Source of the DNA: Oceanobacillus massiliensis str. N'diop
Lineage (GTDB): Bacteria; Bacillota; Bacilli; Bacillales; Amphibacillaceae
Assembly: GCF_000285495.1 (NCBI RefSeq)
Contig: NZ_HE610976.1
Location: 873,611 to 937,610 of the forward strand
Direction: 5' to 3'
Length of the DNA: 64,000 nucleotides
The position numbers and the translations under genes were made by a program. Within the stretch, counting starts at the first letter, position 1; each line of letters starts with the position of its first letter. Shown here in pieces: positions 46,617 through 54,719 of this stretch. The notes under the pieces were generated by a model. That model saw only the letters and a program-made list of their open reading frames with translations. It was not told where the DNA came from and did not search any database.

Positions 46617-46631
46617 TTGAAAACGTTAACG
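46617..46631 (-). promoter_or_regulatory. Possible CcpA (cre) site upstream of dtpT
   Basis: TTGAAAACGTTAACG differs in one position from the pattern WTGNAANCGNWNNCA. It lies in the gap between dtpT and the preQ1 riboswitch. Confidence 0.4.
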
Positions 46632-46787
46632 ATATTGCTATTTTTTTCAGAAACTACATACCAATACAATTATAATCCCCCAAAAGCTGTCAGGGATGTA
46701 AATCATATCCACTTCCAAAAACTCAATATGGAATTCAAGCAAAATTGTGGTATAATGATAAACATCAATTCAATACCTACCTTGTGG

Positions 46788-46822
46788 GAGAGGTTCTAGA
46801 AAAACCCTCTATAAAAAACTAA
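46788..46822 (+). ncRNA. PreQ1-I riboswitch
   Basis: AGAGGTTCTAG, short loop, CCCTCTATAAAAAACTAA is a near-exact match to the class I preQ1 aptamer (35 bases). A TATAAT box lies upstream at 46751-46756. It is followed at once by a terminator and then by a VUT-family transporter gene. Confidence 0.96.
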
Positions 46823-46827
46823 AGATG

Positions 46828-46863
46828 AACTATATCTTTCTTTAGGATATAGTTTTTATTTTT
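46828..46863 (+). terminator. PreQ1-controlled terminator
   Basis: AACTATAT pairs with ATATAGTT, 11-base loop, then TTTATTTTT. Its position just after the aptamer tail fits transcriptional control by preQ1. Confidence 0.88.
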
Positions 46864-47002
46864 GCCTTTTTTCATTTTAGCAAATTTAAAACTTCAGATT
46901 TGAATAGCTTGTTTTATAGAGACAATTGCGAATCAGAATGCAGATTAACCTCTCATTAGCATGTAGGTGTTCCTGATAAAAAAAGAAAAAGGAGCGCTTT
47001 TT

Positions 47003-47536
47003 ATGCGTATATTTTTATACCTAATTGTCATTATTATCGCTAATATTGTTACCGCAAAATTTGCCCCATTGGAAATTGGGCTGTTCATTATCCCTTGGGG
47101 TTCATTCCTGATTGGATTGACATTCATCCTTAGAGATATGGTGCAGAATAAATATGGCAAGAAGAAGACCTACTTATTTATAGGTACGGCCTTACTGCTG
47201 TCCGCTGTTTCCAGTTATTTGTTAGGTGACACATTATGGATTGTCTTTGCCAGCACAATTAGTTTCCTCGTATCCGAAACAGCCGATACAGAGATTTACT
47301 CCAGAATAAAGAAGTCTATGAGTCTCCGTGTTTTATATAGCGGGATAATTGGCGGAATACTGGATTCTACTATCTTCGTTATTGTCGGTCTGTCTCCTCT
47401 AGGTGCAGGGTTTGTCCCTTGGGAAGCGGTCTGGATGGCGATTCTTGGCCAAATCATCATTAAGATTACCATGCAATTCGCAGGTGTTCTTATACTCCAA
47501 TCTTCTAAAACAATACGTGCAGAGTTTGCCAATTAG
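47003..47536 (+). CDS. Queuosine precursor transporter, VUT/YhhQ family
   Basis: A 177-residue membrane protein with about five or six helices of the VUT (DUF165/YhhQ-related) family. The motif PLEIGLFIIPWGSFLIGLTF followed by LRDMVQNKYG (vitamin-uptake-type RD) is diagnostic. Family members import queuosine precursors preQ0/preQ1 or related bases. The preQ1-I riboswitch directly upstream supports this. The ATG at 47003 follows AAGGAG at eight bases; an earlier in-frame ATG lacks it. Confidence 0.9.
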   Translation: MRIFLYLIVIIIANIVTAKFAPLEIGLFIIPWGSFLIGLTFILRDMVQNKYGKKKTYLFIGTALLLSAVSSYLLGDTLWIVFASTISFLVSETADTEIYSRIKKSMSLRVLYSGIIGGILDSTIFVIVGLSPLGAGFVPWEAVWMAILGQIIIKITMQFAGVLILQSSKTIRAEFAN

Positions 47537-47548
47537 GCAAATAGCATG

Positions 47549-47585
47549 GCTCGGGCTTCTATATGTAAGAAGCCTGAGCTTTTTA
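47549..47585 (+). terminator. Terminator of the VUT gene
   Basis: A stem GCTCGGGCTTCT with AGAAGCCTGAGC (one G-T pair), seven-base loop, then TTTTTATT. Confidence 0.93.
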
Positions 47586-47666
47586 TTATCCCTATTTTTC
47601 ATCACTTTTAAAATCAGCTCTGTTAGGCACACAACTATTCTTAATCCTTCACATAATATAAAAGAC

Positions 47667-47985
47667 CACTTTCTCTAAGATTGTTGTTTTTACATTAAAG
47701 ATATAAACTTCGAAGTAACTTGACGATGAGCTTATCTCCACTCCGGAAATACACTGCGCTATGATTTGGTTTTCTGAATCGATTTACTCATATTCAATTA
47801 TGAAGCTGATGGATTGGAGCATAGGGCAGTCGACTCCAGCGGGAATAGCAACAGCTGAAGATCCCGCAAGAAGCCGGGCTTGCTTCTGAGGAAGCTGAGA
47901 GCGCCCGCCGCGGAAAGCGACTGCCCGGAGCGGAAAGCGGGTGTTGCTGTTACGTCGCTGTTTCTATCAAATGAACAGTTAAGAA
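47667..47985. repeat. Repeat locus at 47.8 kb: D, B remnant, A
   Basis: Module D (47667-47720), a B remnant that stops at CCGGAAATACACTGCGCT (about 47742-47761), the linker ATTCAATTATGAAGCTGATG, module A (47824-47926, 103 bp, perfect GGGCAGTCG/CGACTGCCC ends), then a tail CTATCAAATGAACAGTTAAG resembling the end of module C. Confidence 0.85.
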
Positions 47986-48097
47986 ACAACATCACTTACG
48001 AAAAGTATGATAAAAAAGAAGCAAATTCTATACTGAAAGAAGGTTTTTATCCCTTTTTATAGAATCTATTAGGTAATACATCCGAGGAGTGAACAAG

Positions 48098-48751
48098 ATG
48101 ATTCTATACCGCATACCTTTACTTATCCTGGCAATGGGGCTTGTATATCTATTTATTGCTCCATCTGAACCGTTAATTTTCAGTCTGTTCTTTAAGCTTA
48201 TTCCAATGGTTCTTATCCTTTTATATGCCTTCCAGCAATCGCCAAGGAGAAAATCCGTTACCCAATGGCTCGTGATGATCGGAATTGTTTTCTGTATGGT
48301 TGGGGATGCGACCATACATTGGTTTATGATCGGATTATCCGCATTCCTTGTTGGACATTTATTTTACATGACAGGTTTTTTCAAGAAATGGCAATTTTCA
48401 CTGGCACGATTTTTAACGATTTTCCCAATAGCTGGATACGGAATAATTATGGCATTGCAATTAACCCAAGCTATCGGGCAGGATGGAAATGGACATCTCA
48501 TGATGCCAGTCGTCATCTACATTTCCGTTATTTCTGTAATGGCATTTTCCGCTATAATGACAGGGAACAAATGGGCAGCAATCGGCAGTATTTTATTTCT
48601 TATCTCGGATTCCATTCTCTCCTGGAACATGTTCCTTTCACCCGTACCATTTGCTGACTCACTTATCATGACTACTTATTACGGTGCTCAATTTCTGATT
48701 GCACATAGTCTGTTCACCATCGAAGGTTCGAATAATCGATTGGTTTGGTGA
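48098..48751 (+). CDS. Lysoplasmalogenase, YhhN family
   Basis: A 217-residue membrane protein with about eight helices of the YhhN/TMEM86 family. Landmarks are GIVFCMVGDATIHWFMIGLS, FLVGHLFYMTGFF and LFLISDSILSWNMF, where the aspartates are conserved. Family members hydrolyse the vinyl-ether bond of lysoplasmalogens; bacterial roles are less clear. The ATG at 48098 follows GAGGAG at eight bases. It stands alone. Confidence 0.88.
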   Translation: MILYRIPLLILAMGLVYLFIAPSEPLIFSLFFKLIPMVLILLYAFQQSPRRKSVTQWLVMIGIVFCMVGDATIHWFMIGLSAFLVGHLFYMTGFFKKWQFSLARFLTIFPIAGYGIIMALQLTQAIGQDGNGHLMMPVVIYISVISVMAFSAIMTGNKWAAIGSILFLISDSILSWNMFLSPVPFADSLIMTTYYGAQFLIAHSLFTIEGSNNRLVW

Positions 48752-48802
48752 GAATCGCTGTCCCGAGCACTGCGGCATAATAGCAGCGGCCAATTTTTTT
48801 AG

Positions 48803-48925
48803 GATATTTTGGAATAGGCGCTGATATCCGTATGTCAAAGGGCGATATCATGGTTTTTGGGCAGATATATTTTATCCGGAAGATATATTTCCTTTTCGGA
48901 TATAACTAGTTTCAGGCATATATCT
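48803..48925. repeat. Array of GATAT units at about 20-bp spacing
   Basis: GATAT cores (or CATAT for the last) begin at 48803, 48823, 48844, 48864, 48882, 48899 and 48917. The best unit, GGAAGATATATTTCC at 48878-48892, matches the units of the array at 1567-1660. The rest of this 360-base gap holds a short protein-like scrap (about 48974-49030) and the imperfect hairpin at 49048-49083. Confidence 0.65.
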
Positions 48926-49047
48926 GTATCTAAAAGAACAGATTTCAGGCGGGATAGCGCGGGGGTTGAAGCATTGAAAAACGAAAAATTTCAGACAAAG
49001 ATGCTAGATGAATTAAGCGGTGAAAAATAAAGCTATCATTAAATAAT

Positions 49048-49090
49048 CCCCGGCAAGGAGTTCTATCACTCTTTGACCAGGGACTTTTTA
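49048..49090. terminator. Imperfect hairpin downstream of tsuA
   Basis: TCCCCGGCAAGGAG pairs imperfectly with CTCTTTGACCAGGGA, followed by CTTTTTATA on the plus strand. It lies beyond the tsuA stop and may end transcription from either side. Confidence 0.5.
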
Positions 49091-49111
49091 TAGTGTGTTA
49101 GATTTCTAGAT

Positions 49112-50362
49112 TTAGCAGAATTGATCTGACTTATTTGGATTCTTCATTCCGAATAATGGTCTTATAAACAACGCCAATCCTGTTCCAAGCAGAGCCATGA
49201 TTCCCCATACCCAGCCATGAAGACTAAATGATGCGATACCACCAAAGTAGGCCCCAATGTTGCAGCCAAAGGCCAGACGTGAGCCATATCCCATCAGAAG
49301 GCCGCCGACGATTGCCGCACCTGCGATACCAGGCTTGAATCTTCTTGGTCTAAAATTACCTTGGGCAGCCGCTGCGATAAAGGCACCCAGTATAATACCA
49401 AAATTCATCACACTGGTTGAATCGGCTAACACCGTTTGTGTTAAGGCTTCGCCATTTGCACCTGCAAAATACCCCCATGAGCTGACATCCACGCCGATTG
49501 CCTGCAACGCCTTTCCGCCCCATAGAGCAAAGGCTGATGTAATTCCCCATGGTTGACCTCTTACTGTCAGCGTTAATGCATTTAGAATCGCTAAGATAAT
49601 TCCAGCTGCAAACAATGGCCATGATCCTCTGAAGATCTTCTTCCAGCCGTTTGTTGTCGGAAGTGGCTTCATTGCTGGAGGATTTTTCCGCTTGGCGATT
49701 TTGACAGTTACCAGATAGATCAAGGCGAATAATGCCATCTGAACCACCCAGGCTCCAAAGAATCCGAGACCTGTGGATTCCGCCAGTGATATAGGTGGCA
49801 ATGAAGGAGTTTCCGTCCAAAACGGAAGGTGATAGGCTCCAACAGTTGAACCGATAATAAAAGCTATCAATGTAAGAATCATAGAAGAAGCCCCTCCTCC
49901 AAGATTATACAAGGTACCTGAAGCACAGCCATTACCAAGCTGCATCCCTATACCAAACATAAAGGAGCCGAAAATCACACTAATGCCAACCGGCGATACA
50001 TATCCAGCGGGAGTAACTCCTGTAAAACTAAATCCTGTACTTAATATAATCGCAAATAACGTTGTAGCAAACGCAAGCATCACCATGTGAGCCTGCAGCC
50101 CCTGGACATTCCCTACCGAAGCGAGACGACGAAATGCCGAAGTGAAGCCGAATCTGGCATGAAGCAATGTAGCCCCTAATGCCAATCCTATGATATATAA
50201 AACACCCTGTACCCATCCTGCTGCGGCAGTAATTGCTATGAATAATATAAAAGCTACTAATATTCCCAATGCCATCAGCGGCTTTTGAACTGGGCTGAGT
50301 TCTGATATTACTGTTGTTGGTTTGAAATTAAACCGTTTTTCCGTAACTATTGGTTGTTCCAT
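49112..50362 (-). CDS. YeeE/YedE (TsuA-like) thiosulfate transporter
   Basis: A 416-residue membrane protein of the YeeE/YedE family with about ten helices. The duplicated family motifs with conserved cysteines are present: GIGMQLGNGCASGTLYNLGG and GYGSRLAFGCNIGAYFGGIA. In the studied member TsuA such cysteines relay thiosulfate. No tsuB/TusA-like gene or rhodanese adjoins it. A TTGGA/TCCAA dyad and a 16-bp palindrome lie upstream. GAGGGGTATTAAA precedes the ATG. Thiosulfate as substrate is inferred from the family. Confidence 0.88.
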   Translation of the reverse strand: MEQPIVTEKRFNFKPTTVISELSPVQKPLMALGILVAFILFIAITAAAGWVQGVLYIIGLALGATLLHARFGFTSAFRRLASVGNVQGLQAHMVMLAFATTLFAIILSTGFSFTGVTPAGYVSPVGISVIFGSFMFGIGMQLGNGCASGTLYNLGGGASSMILTLIAFIIGSTVGAYHLPFWTETPSLPPISLAESTGLGFFGAWVVQMALFALIYLVTVKIAKRKNPPAMKPLPTTNGWKKIFRGSWPLFAAGIILAILNALTLTVRGQPWGITSAFALWGGKALQAIGVDVSSWGYFAGANGEALTQTVLADSTSVMNFGIILGAFIAAAAQGNFRPRRFKPGIAGAAIVGGLLMGYGSRLAFGCNIGAYFGGIASFSLHGWVWGIMALLGTGLALFIRPLFGMKNPNKSDQFC

Positions 50363-50392
50363 TTTAATACCCCTCTTATCTTATTAACTTAG

Positions 50393-50417
50393 TTGGAATT
50401 AATATAGTTTACTCCAA
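50393..50417 (-). promoter_or_regulatory. TTGGA/TCCAA dyad upstream of tsuA
   Basis: TTGGAATTAATATAG...TCCAA is a 5-bp inverted repeat 31-55 bases before the start. TTGGAATT is the conserved part of CymR (cysteine regulator) sites, but the rest of the consensus matches poorly. Confidence 0.35.
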
Positions 50418-50455
50418 TTTGATCAAAATGTAAAGATAGCATTCAATAAAATTTT

Positions 50456-50471
50456 ATGTCAGCGCTGACAT
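50456..50471. promoter_or_regulatory. 16-bp perfect palindrome, LacI-type operator
   Basis: ATGTCAGCGCTGACAT is fully symmetrical with the central CG of LacI/CcpA-family operators and fits the cre pattern with one mismatch in each half at most. It lies 94 bases upstream of tsuA. Confidence 0.5.
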
Positions 50472-50485
50472 GTTCGTGCACAGGC

Positions 50486-50534
50486 AAAAAGACCTGAAGT
50501 CCATCATCATTGATGAAAGACTTCAGGTCTTTTT
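50486..50534 (-). terminator. Terminator of the thioesterase/unknown gene pair
   Basis: AAAAAGACCTGAAGTC pairs with GACTTCAGGTCTTTTT, a perfect 16-bp stem, with T runs on both sides. Confidence 0.95.
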
Positions 50535-50545
50535 CACTTCATTCA

Positions 50546-50914
50546 TTAAACTACTTGTGGCCCAACCAGTACTCTCGGATTCTCCCCAATCACTAATCTG
50601 CACAGATTTCTGTATCCAATCTGGCTGTATTCAGAAAGAAATTTCTTGAGCTCCACGATTTTGCTATCGGCTTTCAACTTTTCAATTTCCTGCTGATAAA
50701 CGTTCACAACATAGTCAGCTTGAATGTCAGGACAGAATTTCCCAGGCTCTTCATCCATAATTAAGCATCCCATATATTGATACTTGAATTGCAATTGACG
50801 AGTGAGATGAATAATATTGGCTAATTGCTTGTAGATCACCGGCTTTTCTGTTTTCAATTCATTGATTGCCTTTTGGGCAGCTACTAATTCATTAAAGCTC
50901 GTTGTAATTACCAT
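50546..50914 (-). CDS. Hypothetical protein behind the thioesterase gene
   Basis: A 122-residue soluble protein, mainly helical (TTSFNELVAAQKAINELKTE, YVVNVYQQEIEKLKADSK) with three cysteines (YMGCLIMDEEPGKFCPD and YRNLCRL). No family was recognised. The ATG at 50914 has GGAGGAG upstream. It lies 24 bases after the acyl-CoA thioesterase stop and shares its terminator, so it belongs to a two-gene unit. Confidence 0.75.
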   Translation of the reverse strand: MVITTSFNELVAAQKAINELKTEKPVIYKQLANIIHLTRQLQFKYQYMGCLIMDEEPGKFCPDIQADYVVNVYQQEIEKLKADSKIVELKKFLSEYSQIGYRNLCRLVIGENPRVLVGPQVV

Positions 50915-50938
50915 TTTATCAGCTCCTCCGTTCAACTA

Positions 50939-51451
50939 TTAATACGGTTTTTCTAATGTTAAATGTTCTACAAGATCCTTGTTTTGCTGTCTTTTAAGTT
51001 TTCTGATCTTGGCACGTTCCTGACCTGTTTCATAAAGGTATTTCTCTTCTTCTGTCTCTGGAACGATTGCAGGCACTTCGATTGGTTTCTTGTTTTCATC
51101 CAATGCAACAAAAGTCAAGAAGGCTGTAGTTGCGATTCTGCGGTTTCCTGTAATCATATCTTCAGCAATGACTTTACAGAAGATCTCCATTGAACTTCTT
51201 CCTGTATATGCAACGAATGATTCGATACAAACCTTATCACTCTGTCTGATTGGTTCCATGAAGTTCACGGAATCGGTTGAGGCTGTTACACATTCCTTCA
51301 CTCTTGCATGGCTGCAAGCTGTCAATGTTGCACATGCATCAAGCTTTTTCATTAATACCCCACCGAATAAAGTGTGATAGTTATTCAAATCATTGATTAG
51401 TACTTGGTCGTTTTGGATGATACGTGTATCACCCATTTTTCTTGTTTTCAT
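50939..51451 (-). CDS. ykhA: Acyl-CoA thioesterase, hotdog fold (YkhA/YciA type)
   Basis: A 170-residue hotdog-fold thioesterase that hydrolyses acyl-CoA. The conserved segments are DLNNYHTLFGGVLMKKLDAC (start of the long helix), VTASTDSVNFMEPIRQSDKV and FVAYTGRSSMEIFCKV. The closest known protein by memory is B. subtilis YkhA. A charged C-terminal tail (RAKIRKLKRQQNKD) follows. AGGTGATTTAAGA precedes the ATG. Confidence 0.9.
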   Translation of the reverse strand: MKTRKMGDTRIIQNDQVLINDLNNYHTLFGGVLMKKLDACATLTACSHARVKECVTASTDSVNFMEPIRQSDKVCIESFVAYTGRSSMEIFCKVIAEDMITGNRRIATTAFLTFVALDENKKPIEVPAIVPETEEEKYLYETGQERAKIRKLKRQQNKDLVEHLTLEKPY

Positions 51452-51619
51452 TCTTAAATCACCTTACTTTTATAGTATCACCGGATGGTTCACCCAGTGT
51501 AGATGGCCTAACTTGTACTCTTCATTATATAACAGGCAAAAGATTGAAGTAAAATGCCGATAAATCATGGTTTCCATTACAAAAACGCATGTAAACGTTT
51601 TTTTATTGTAACCACAAAT

Positions 51620-51658
51620 AAAAAAAGGATTCTCTCCTAAATCGGGGAGAAAAATCCT
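51620..51658 (-). terminator. Terminator of the LysR-type gene
   Basis: AGGAT-TCTCTCC pairs with GGGGAGA-ATCCT, then TTTTTTTATT on the minus strand; it overlaps the stop codon of the gene. Confidence 0.85.
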
Positions 51659-52545
51659 CAATTATTTTGTATAAGATTCTTTTCGGCAAACCGTATAAAT
51701 TCCTGCTTTACGTGGGAAGAAATATGATCTTTTTTCCAAATCATGGACAGATGCCATTTAATCGTAGGATGAGCAATCTTTATTTCCTTAATATCCTTGT
51801 TCAGACCTTTAATGGCACTCTCAGGCAATAAAGTAATTCCCAGGCTGGAAGCAACCATTTCTTCAATAAAATCCAATTGAGATGTCTCCGAAATGATTCT
51901 AGGCTCAAACCCGGACTTTAAACAGGCGGTATAGATACTGTCTCTCAAGGAAAAGTCTTTATTGAACATAATGAAACCTTCATCCTTTAATTCATCCAAT
52001 GTCACTTCTTCCCGATTAGCGAGCCGATGTTTGGATGGTACGATAAGGTGAAGATCTTCTTCCCCCAGCGAATAGGAATCAAATATATGATGCGGAGCAG
52101 GCAAAAAGACTACCCCGAAATCCAATTGTTCTTCCATCACTTTTTCTTCAATCCCTTTTGAACCATCCTCAATCAGCTGAAAGGTAATTTCAGGATATTC
52201 TTCATGAAAAGAAGCTAATAGCCTGGAGAAAAAAATGGAATCAATGATGGAGGGCAGACCAATCCGTAAATGTCCTTTATGTTGATTGGAAAGCTGATCT
52301 AATGCAGTCTGCAAGGATTGAAACTGTCTTTCGATCTCTTGTGCATGCTCATACAGGACTTTTCCTGCTTCGGTTAACATCAATTTCTTTCGAGAGCGAA
52401 TAAAAAGAGGTGTTCCCACTTCATCTTCAAGTGATTTGATGATTCTGCTGATTGCCGGCTGCGTCATATATAAGTGATCAGCGGCACGGGTAAAGCTTCC
52501 CATGCGTGTCACTTCAATAAAATATTTTAAATGCTTTATTTCCAC
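51658..52545 (-). CDS. LysR-family transcriptional regulator
   Basis: A 295-residue regulator. The N-terminal winged helix (EIKHLKYFIEVTRMGSFTRA then YMTQPAISRIIKSLEDEVGT) binds DNA and residues about 90-290 form the effector domain (LRIGLPSIIDSIFFSRLLAS). It resembles the CidR/CzcR-like group of Bacillus. The GTG at 52545 is preceded by GGTGGGAG; an ATG eight codons earlier lacks a site. It stands alone, so its targets are not shown by context; the FMN reductase genes upstream on the same strand are candidates. Confidence 0.87.
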   Translation of the reverse strand: MEIKHLKYFIEVTRMGSFTRAADHLYMTQPAISRIIKSLEDEVGTPLFIRSRKKLMLTEAGKVLYEHAQEIERQFQSLQTALDQLSNQHKGHLRIGLPSIIDSIFFSRLLASFHEEYPEITFQLIEDGSKGIEEKVMEEQLDFGVVFLPAPHHIFDSYSLGEEDLHLIVPSKHRLANREEVTLDELKDEGFIMFNKDFSLRDSIYTACLKSGFEPRIISETSQLDFIEEMVASSLGITLLPESAIKGLNKDIKEIKIAHPTIKWHLSMIWKKDHISSHVKQEFIRFAEKNLIQNN

Positions 52546-52709
52546 GCTCTCCCACCCACTTTTCAACATTGAATGAAGCTGTCCCTAAAAACGGCTGTCA
52601 TTACAAGGAACTTTAAATTAGTAAGCTATTTTAACATTCTACTATGTAATTTCCTTATAAACAAATTCACCTAAAAAGATGGATGCCGTTCCCAGCACCC
52701 ATCCGTTTC

Positions 52710-53336
52710 TTATCTTAATGTTTTAAATGCCCCAGCCCATGCAATCAGCTGATCCAGCATTTGATTTACGTTTGCTGCATGATAATCTGCAGGCTTAAAT
52801 ACACGCATGTTTTCAAAATCGCTCATCAGTGAGAAGGTTACTGCTGTCTGTACGTCAGCAACCTGCAGTTCACCAAAGATAAGGCGAAGATTTTCATGTG
52901 CACGGGTTCCCCCTAAGCCGCCATAACCGACAAAACCGGCTGCCTTGTTAGCGACTTCGGGCTTTAGAAGGTCCAATGCATTTTTTAGCGCTCCACCCAC
53001 TGCATGGTTATATTCTGGTGTTACAAAGATATATCCATCAAAAGATGCCATTTTCTCAGACCATGCCTTGATTGCTGCTTCTGCACCAGCCTGATCAGTT
53101 TCCGGTAATTCCTGGCCCAGCATCGGCAGGTCATACTTCGCAAGATTTACTATTTCATAGCTGGCAACATCCTTGCGCTGTGATGCGAAATCATACATCC
53201 AATCAGCTACAGATTCTCCATTGCTTCCTTCACGCACACTGCCCTGGACGATAGCTATTTTCAATTTATTATTATTGATCACTGTGTTTGTTTCTTGTTT
53301 AGTTGACTTGCCAAATAATTTATCCAAAAAACCCAT
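52710..53336 (-). CDS. NADPH-dependent FMN reductase with N-terminal extension
   Basis: A 208-residue flavodoxin-like reductase (chromate/azo/quinone reductase group). The flavin-binding part has IAIVQGSVREGSNGESVADW, FVTPEYNHAVGGALKNALDL and GGLGGTRAHENLR. Compared with the neighbouring paralogue at 53510 it has about 24 extra N-terminal residues, MGFLDKLFGKSTKQETNT, whose first ten could form a short amphipathic membrane-binding helix. The two proteins are close to identical over long stretches, so this is a tandem duplication. AGGTGATACTTAAA precedes the ATG. Confidence 0.87.
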   Translation of the reverse strand: MGFLDKLFGKSTKQETNTVINNNKLKIAIVQGSVREGSNGESVADWMYDFASQRKDVASYEIVNLAKYDLPMLGQELPETDQAGAEAAIKAWSEKMASFDGYIFVTPEYNHAVGGALKNALDLLKPEVANKAAGFVGYGGLGGTRAHENLRLIFGELQVADVQTAVTFSLMSDFENMRVFKPADYHAANVNQMLDQLIAWAGAFKTLR

Positions 53337-53509
53337 TTTAAGTATCACCTGTCCCTTATATAGTCAAAAGGCAGCTTCCCCGTCAGCAATATGCCTTATC
53401 GGAATTGCCATACAGGGTGAACCGCCTTTTTATCCTTGAAAAAGATTATGATGTTCCACTCTCCCGTAACCCTGTTCAACAAGTATTACGGTCCGTTTTT
53501 AAAACATCC

Positions 53510-54067
53510 TTATCGAATTGTTTTTAAAGCAGTGCTCCACGCAATAACTTGATCAAGCATGTCGTTAGCATTTGCTTGGTGGAAATCAGCAGGCCTGAAT
53601 TCGCTCATGTTTACGAAATCAGTCATAAGTGAGAATGTAAGTGCAGTACGTACATCGGCAATCTGCAATTCACCGAAGATAAGACGCAGGTTTTCATGTG
53701 CACGTGTGCCTCCAAGGCTGCCGTAACCAACGAAACCAGCAGCTTTATTAGCTACTTCCGGTTTCAGGAAGTCCAATGCGTTTTTAAGCGCTCCACCTAC
53801 TGCATGATTATATTCTGGTGTTACAAATACATAGCCATCAAAAGATGCTATTTTTTCTGACCATGCTTTGATTGCTGCCTCCGCTTCTGCCTGTTGTGCT
53901 TCTGGAAGAGCAGCACCTAAGAACGGCAATTTATAATCTGCCAAATCAACGATTTCATATTCTGCTTCATCATTACGTTTAGTAGCGAAATCGTATGTCC
54001 AGTTTGCTACAGCCTCTCCATTACGTCCTTGACGAACACTTCCTAAAATAATACCAATTTTCAACAT
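53510..54067 (-). CDS. NADPH-dependent FMN reductase, paralogue
   Basis: A 185-residue flavodoxin-like NAD(P)H:FMN reductase. Flavin motif IGIILGSVRQGRNGEAVANW at the N-terminus, FVTPEYNHAVGGALKNALDF near residue 78 and GSLGGTRAHENLRLIFGELQ near 118. It probably reduces quinones, azo dyes or chromate; substrate not determined. AGGAGGAAATACAG precedes the ATG. It is the shorter member of the duplicated pair, which are 174 bases apart. Confidence 0.9.
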   Translation of the reverse strand: MLKIGIILGSVRQGRNGEAVANWTYDFATKRNDEAEYEIVDLADYKLPFLGAALPEAQQAEAEAAIKAWSEKIASFDGYVFVTPEYNHAVGGALKNALDFLKPEVANKAAGFVGYGSLGGTRAHENLRLIFGELQIADVRTALTFSLMTDFVNMSEFRPADFHQANANDMLDQVIAWSTALKTIR

Positions 54068-54242
54068 CTGTATTTCCTCCTGTATCTCTATATTATTATT
54101 AATTAAACATTTATTAATTAATAATATAACATTCTTCTCAACTTATTGCAACATACTTAGTTTTTTTTAATTACATAGTTATAAATAGTAACAAAGGGAA
54201 TTGTCGCTTTTCAGAGTTTCCTTTACCAAAAAAATTCCGGGC

Positions 54243-54635
54243 CTAAGCCGCGGAATTTTTGATTTCAAATGTTTCGATGACATGGATGCTGCCTTTGACG
54301 GATTGAACCATCGCGCAGTTCTTTGTTGATAGCTGAAGTGCTTTTTCCACTTTTGCCTCGGAAATATCATTCCCGATAATCGTGAAGTGTAACTTGATTT
54401 CCTCCACACGATTAGCAATGTCCGGGTTACGTTTGACATCGGCTTTCATCTTAATATCATCATAATCAATGCGCATTTTAGTGAGGACTTTTTTCAACAC
54501 TCCCCCGCTGCAGCCTGCTATTGAAGATACTAACAGTGCATACGGTCTAAAGCCAAACTCATCATTGCCCGAAATCGTTAATTTACCGAAGTCAAATTCC
54601 GATTCGAACCCATTTTCATGCATCGTAAATTCCAT
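54243..54635 (-). CDS. OsmC/Ohr family peroxide reductase-like protein
   Basis: A 130-residue OsmC-like protein. The two conserved redox cysteines sit in SIAGCSGGVLKKVL and STKNCAMVQSVKG. It would reduce organic hydroperoxides or act on related thiol substrates. The ATG at 54635 follows GGGGTGATTTTA; an earlier in-frame ATG has no site. It precedes nothing in an obvious operon. Confidence 0.88.
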   Translation of the reverse strand: MEFTMHENGFESEFDFGKLTISGNDEFGFRPYALLVSSIAGCSGGVLKKVLTKMRIDYDDIKMKADVKRNPDIANRVEEIKLHFTIIGNDISEAKVEKALQLSTKNCAMVQSVKGSIHVIETFEIKNSAA

Positions 54636-54719
54636 TAAAATCACCCCATCTTTTTGATCGCTTACCATAAGTATAGCGAAAATGTAACCCAATTAATAAA
54701 CATTCGCTCCTCTGCTTCC

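Noticed and set aside
51588-51603. A cre-like ATGTAAACGTTTTTTT upstream of the thioesterase gene
   Set aside because: Two mismatches at conserved positions in an AT-rich region; too weak to call.
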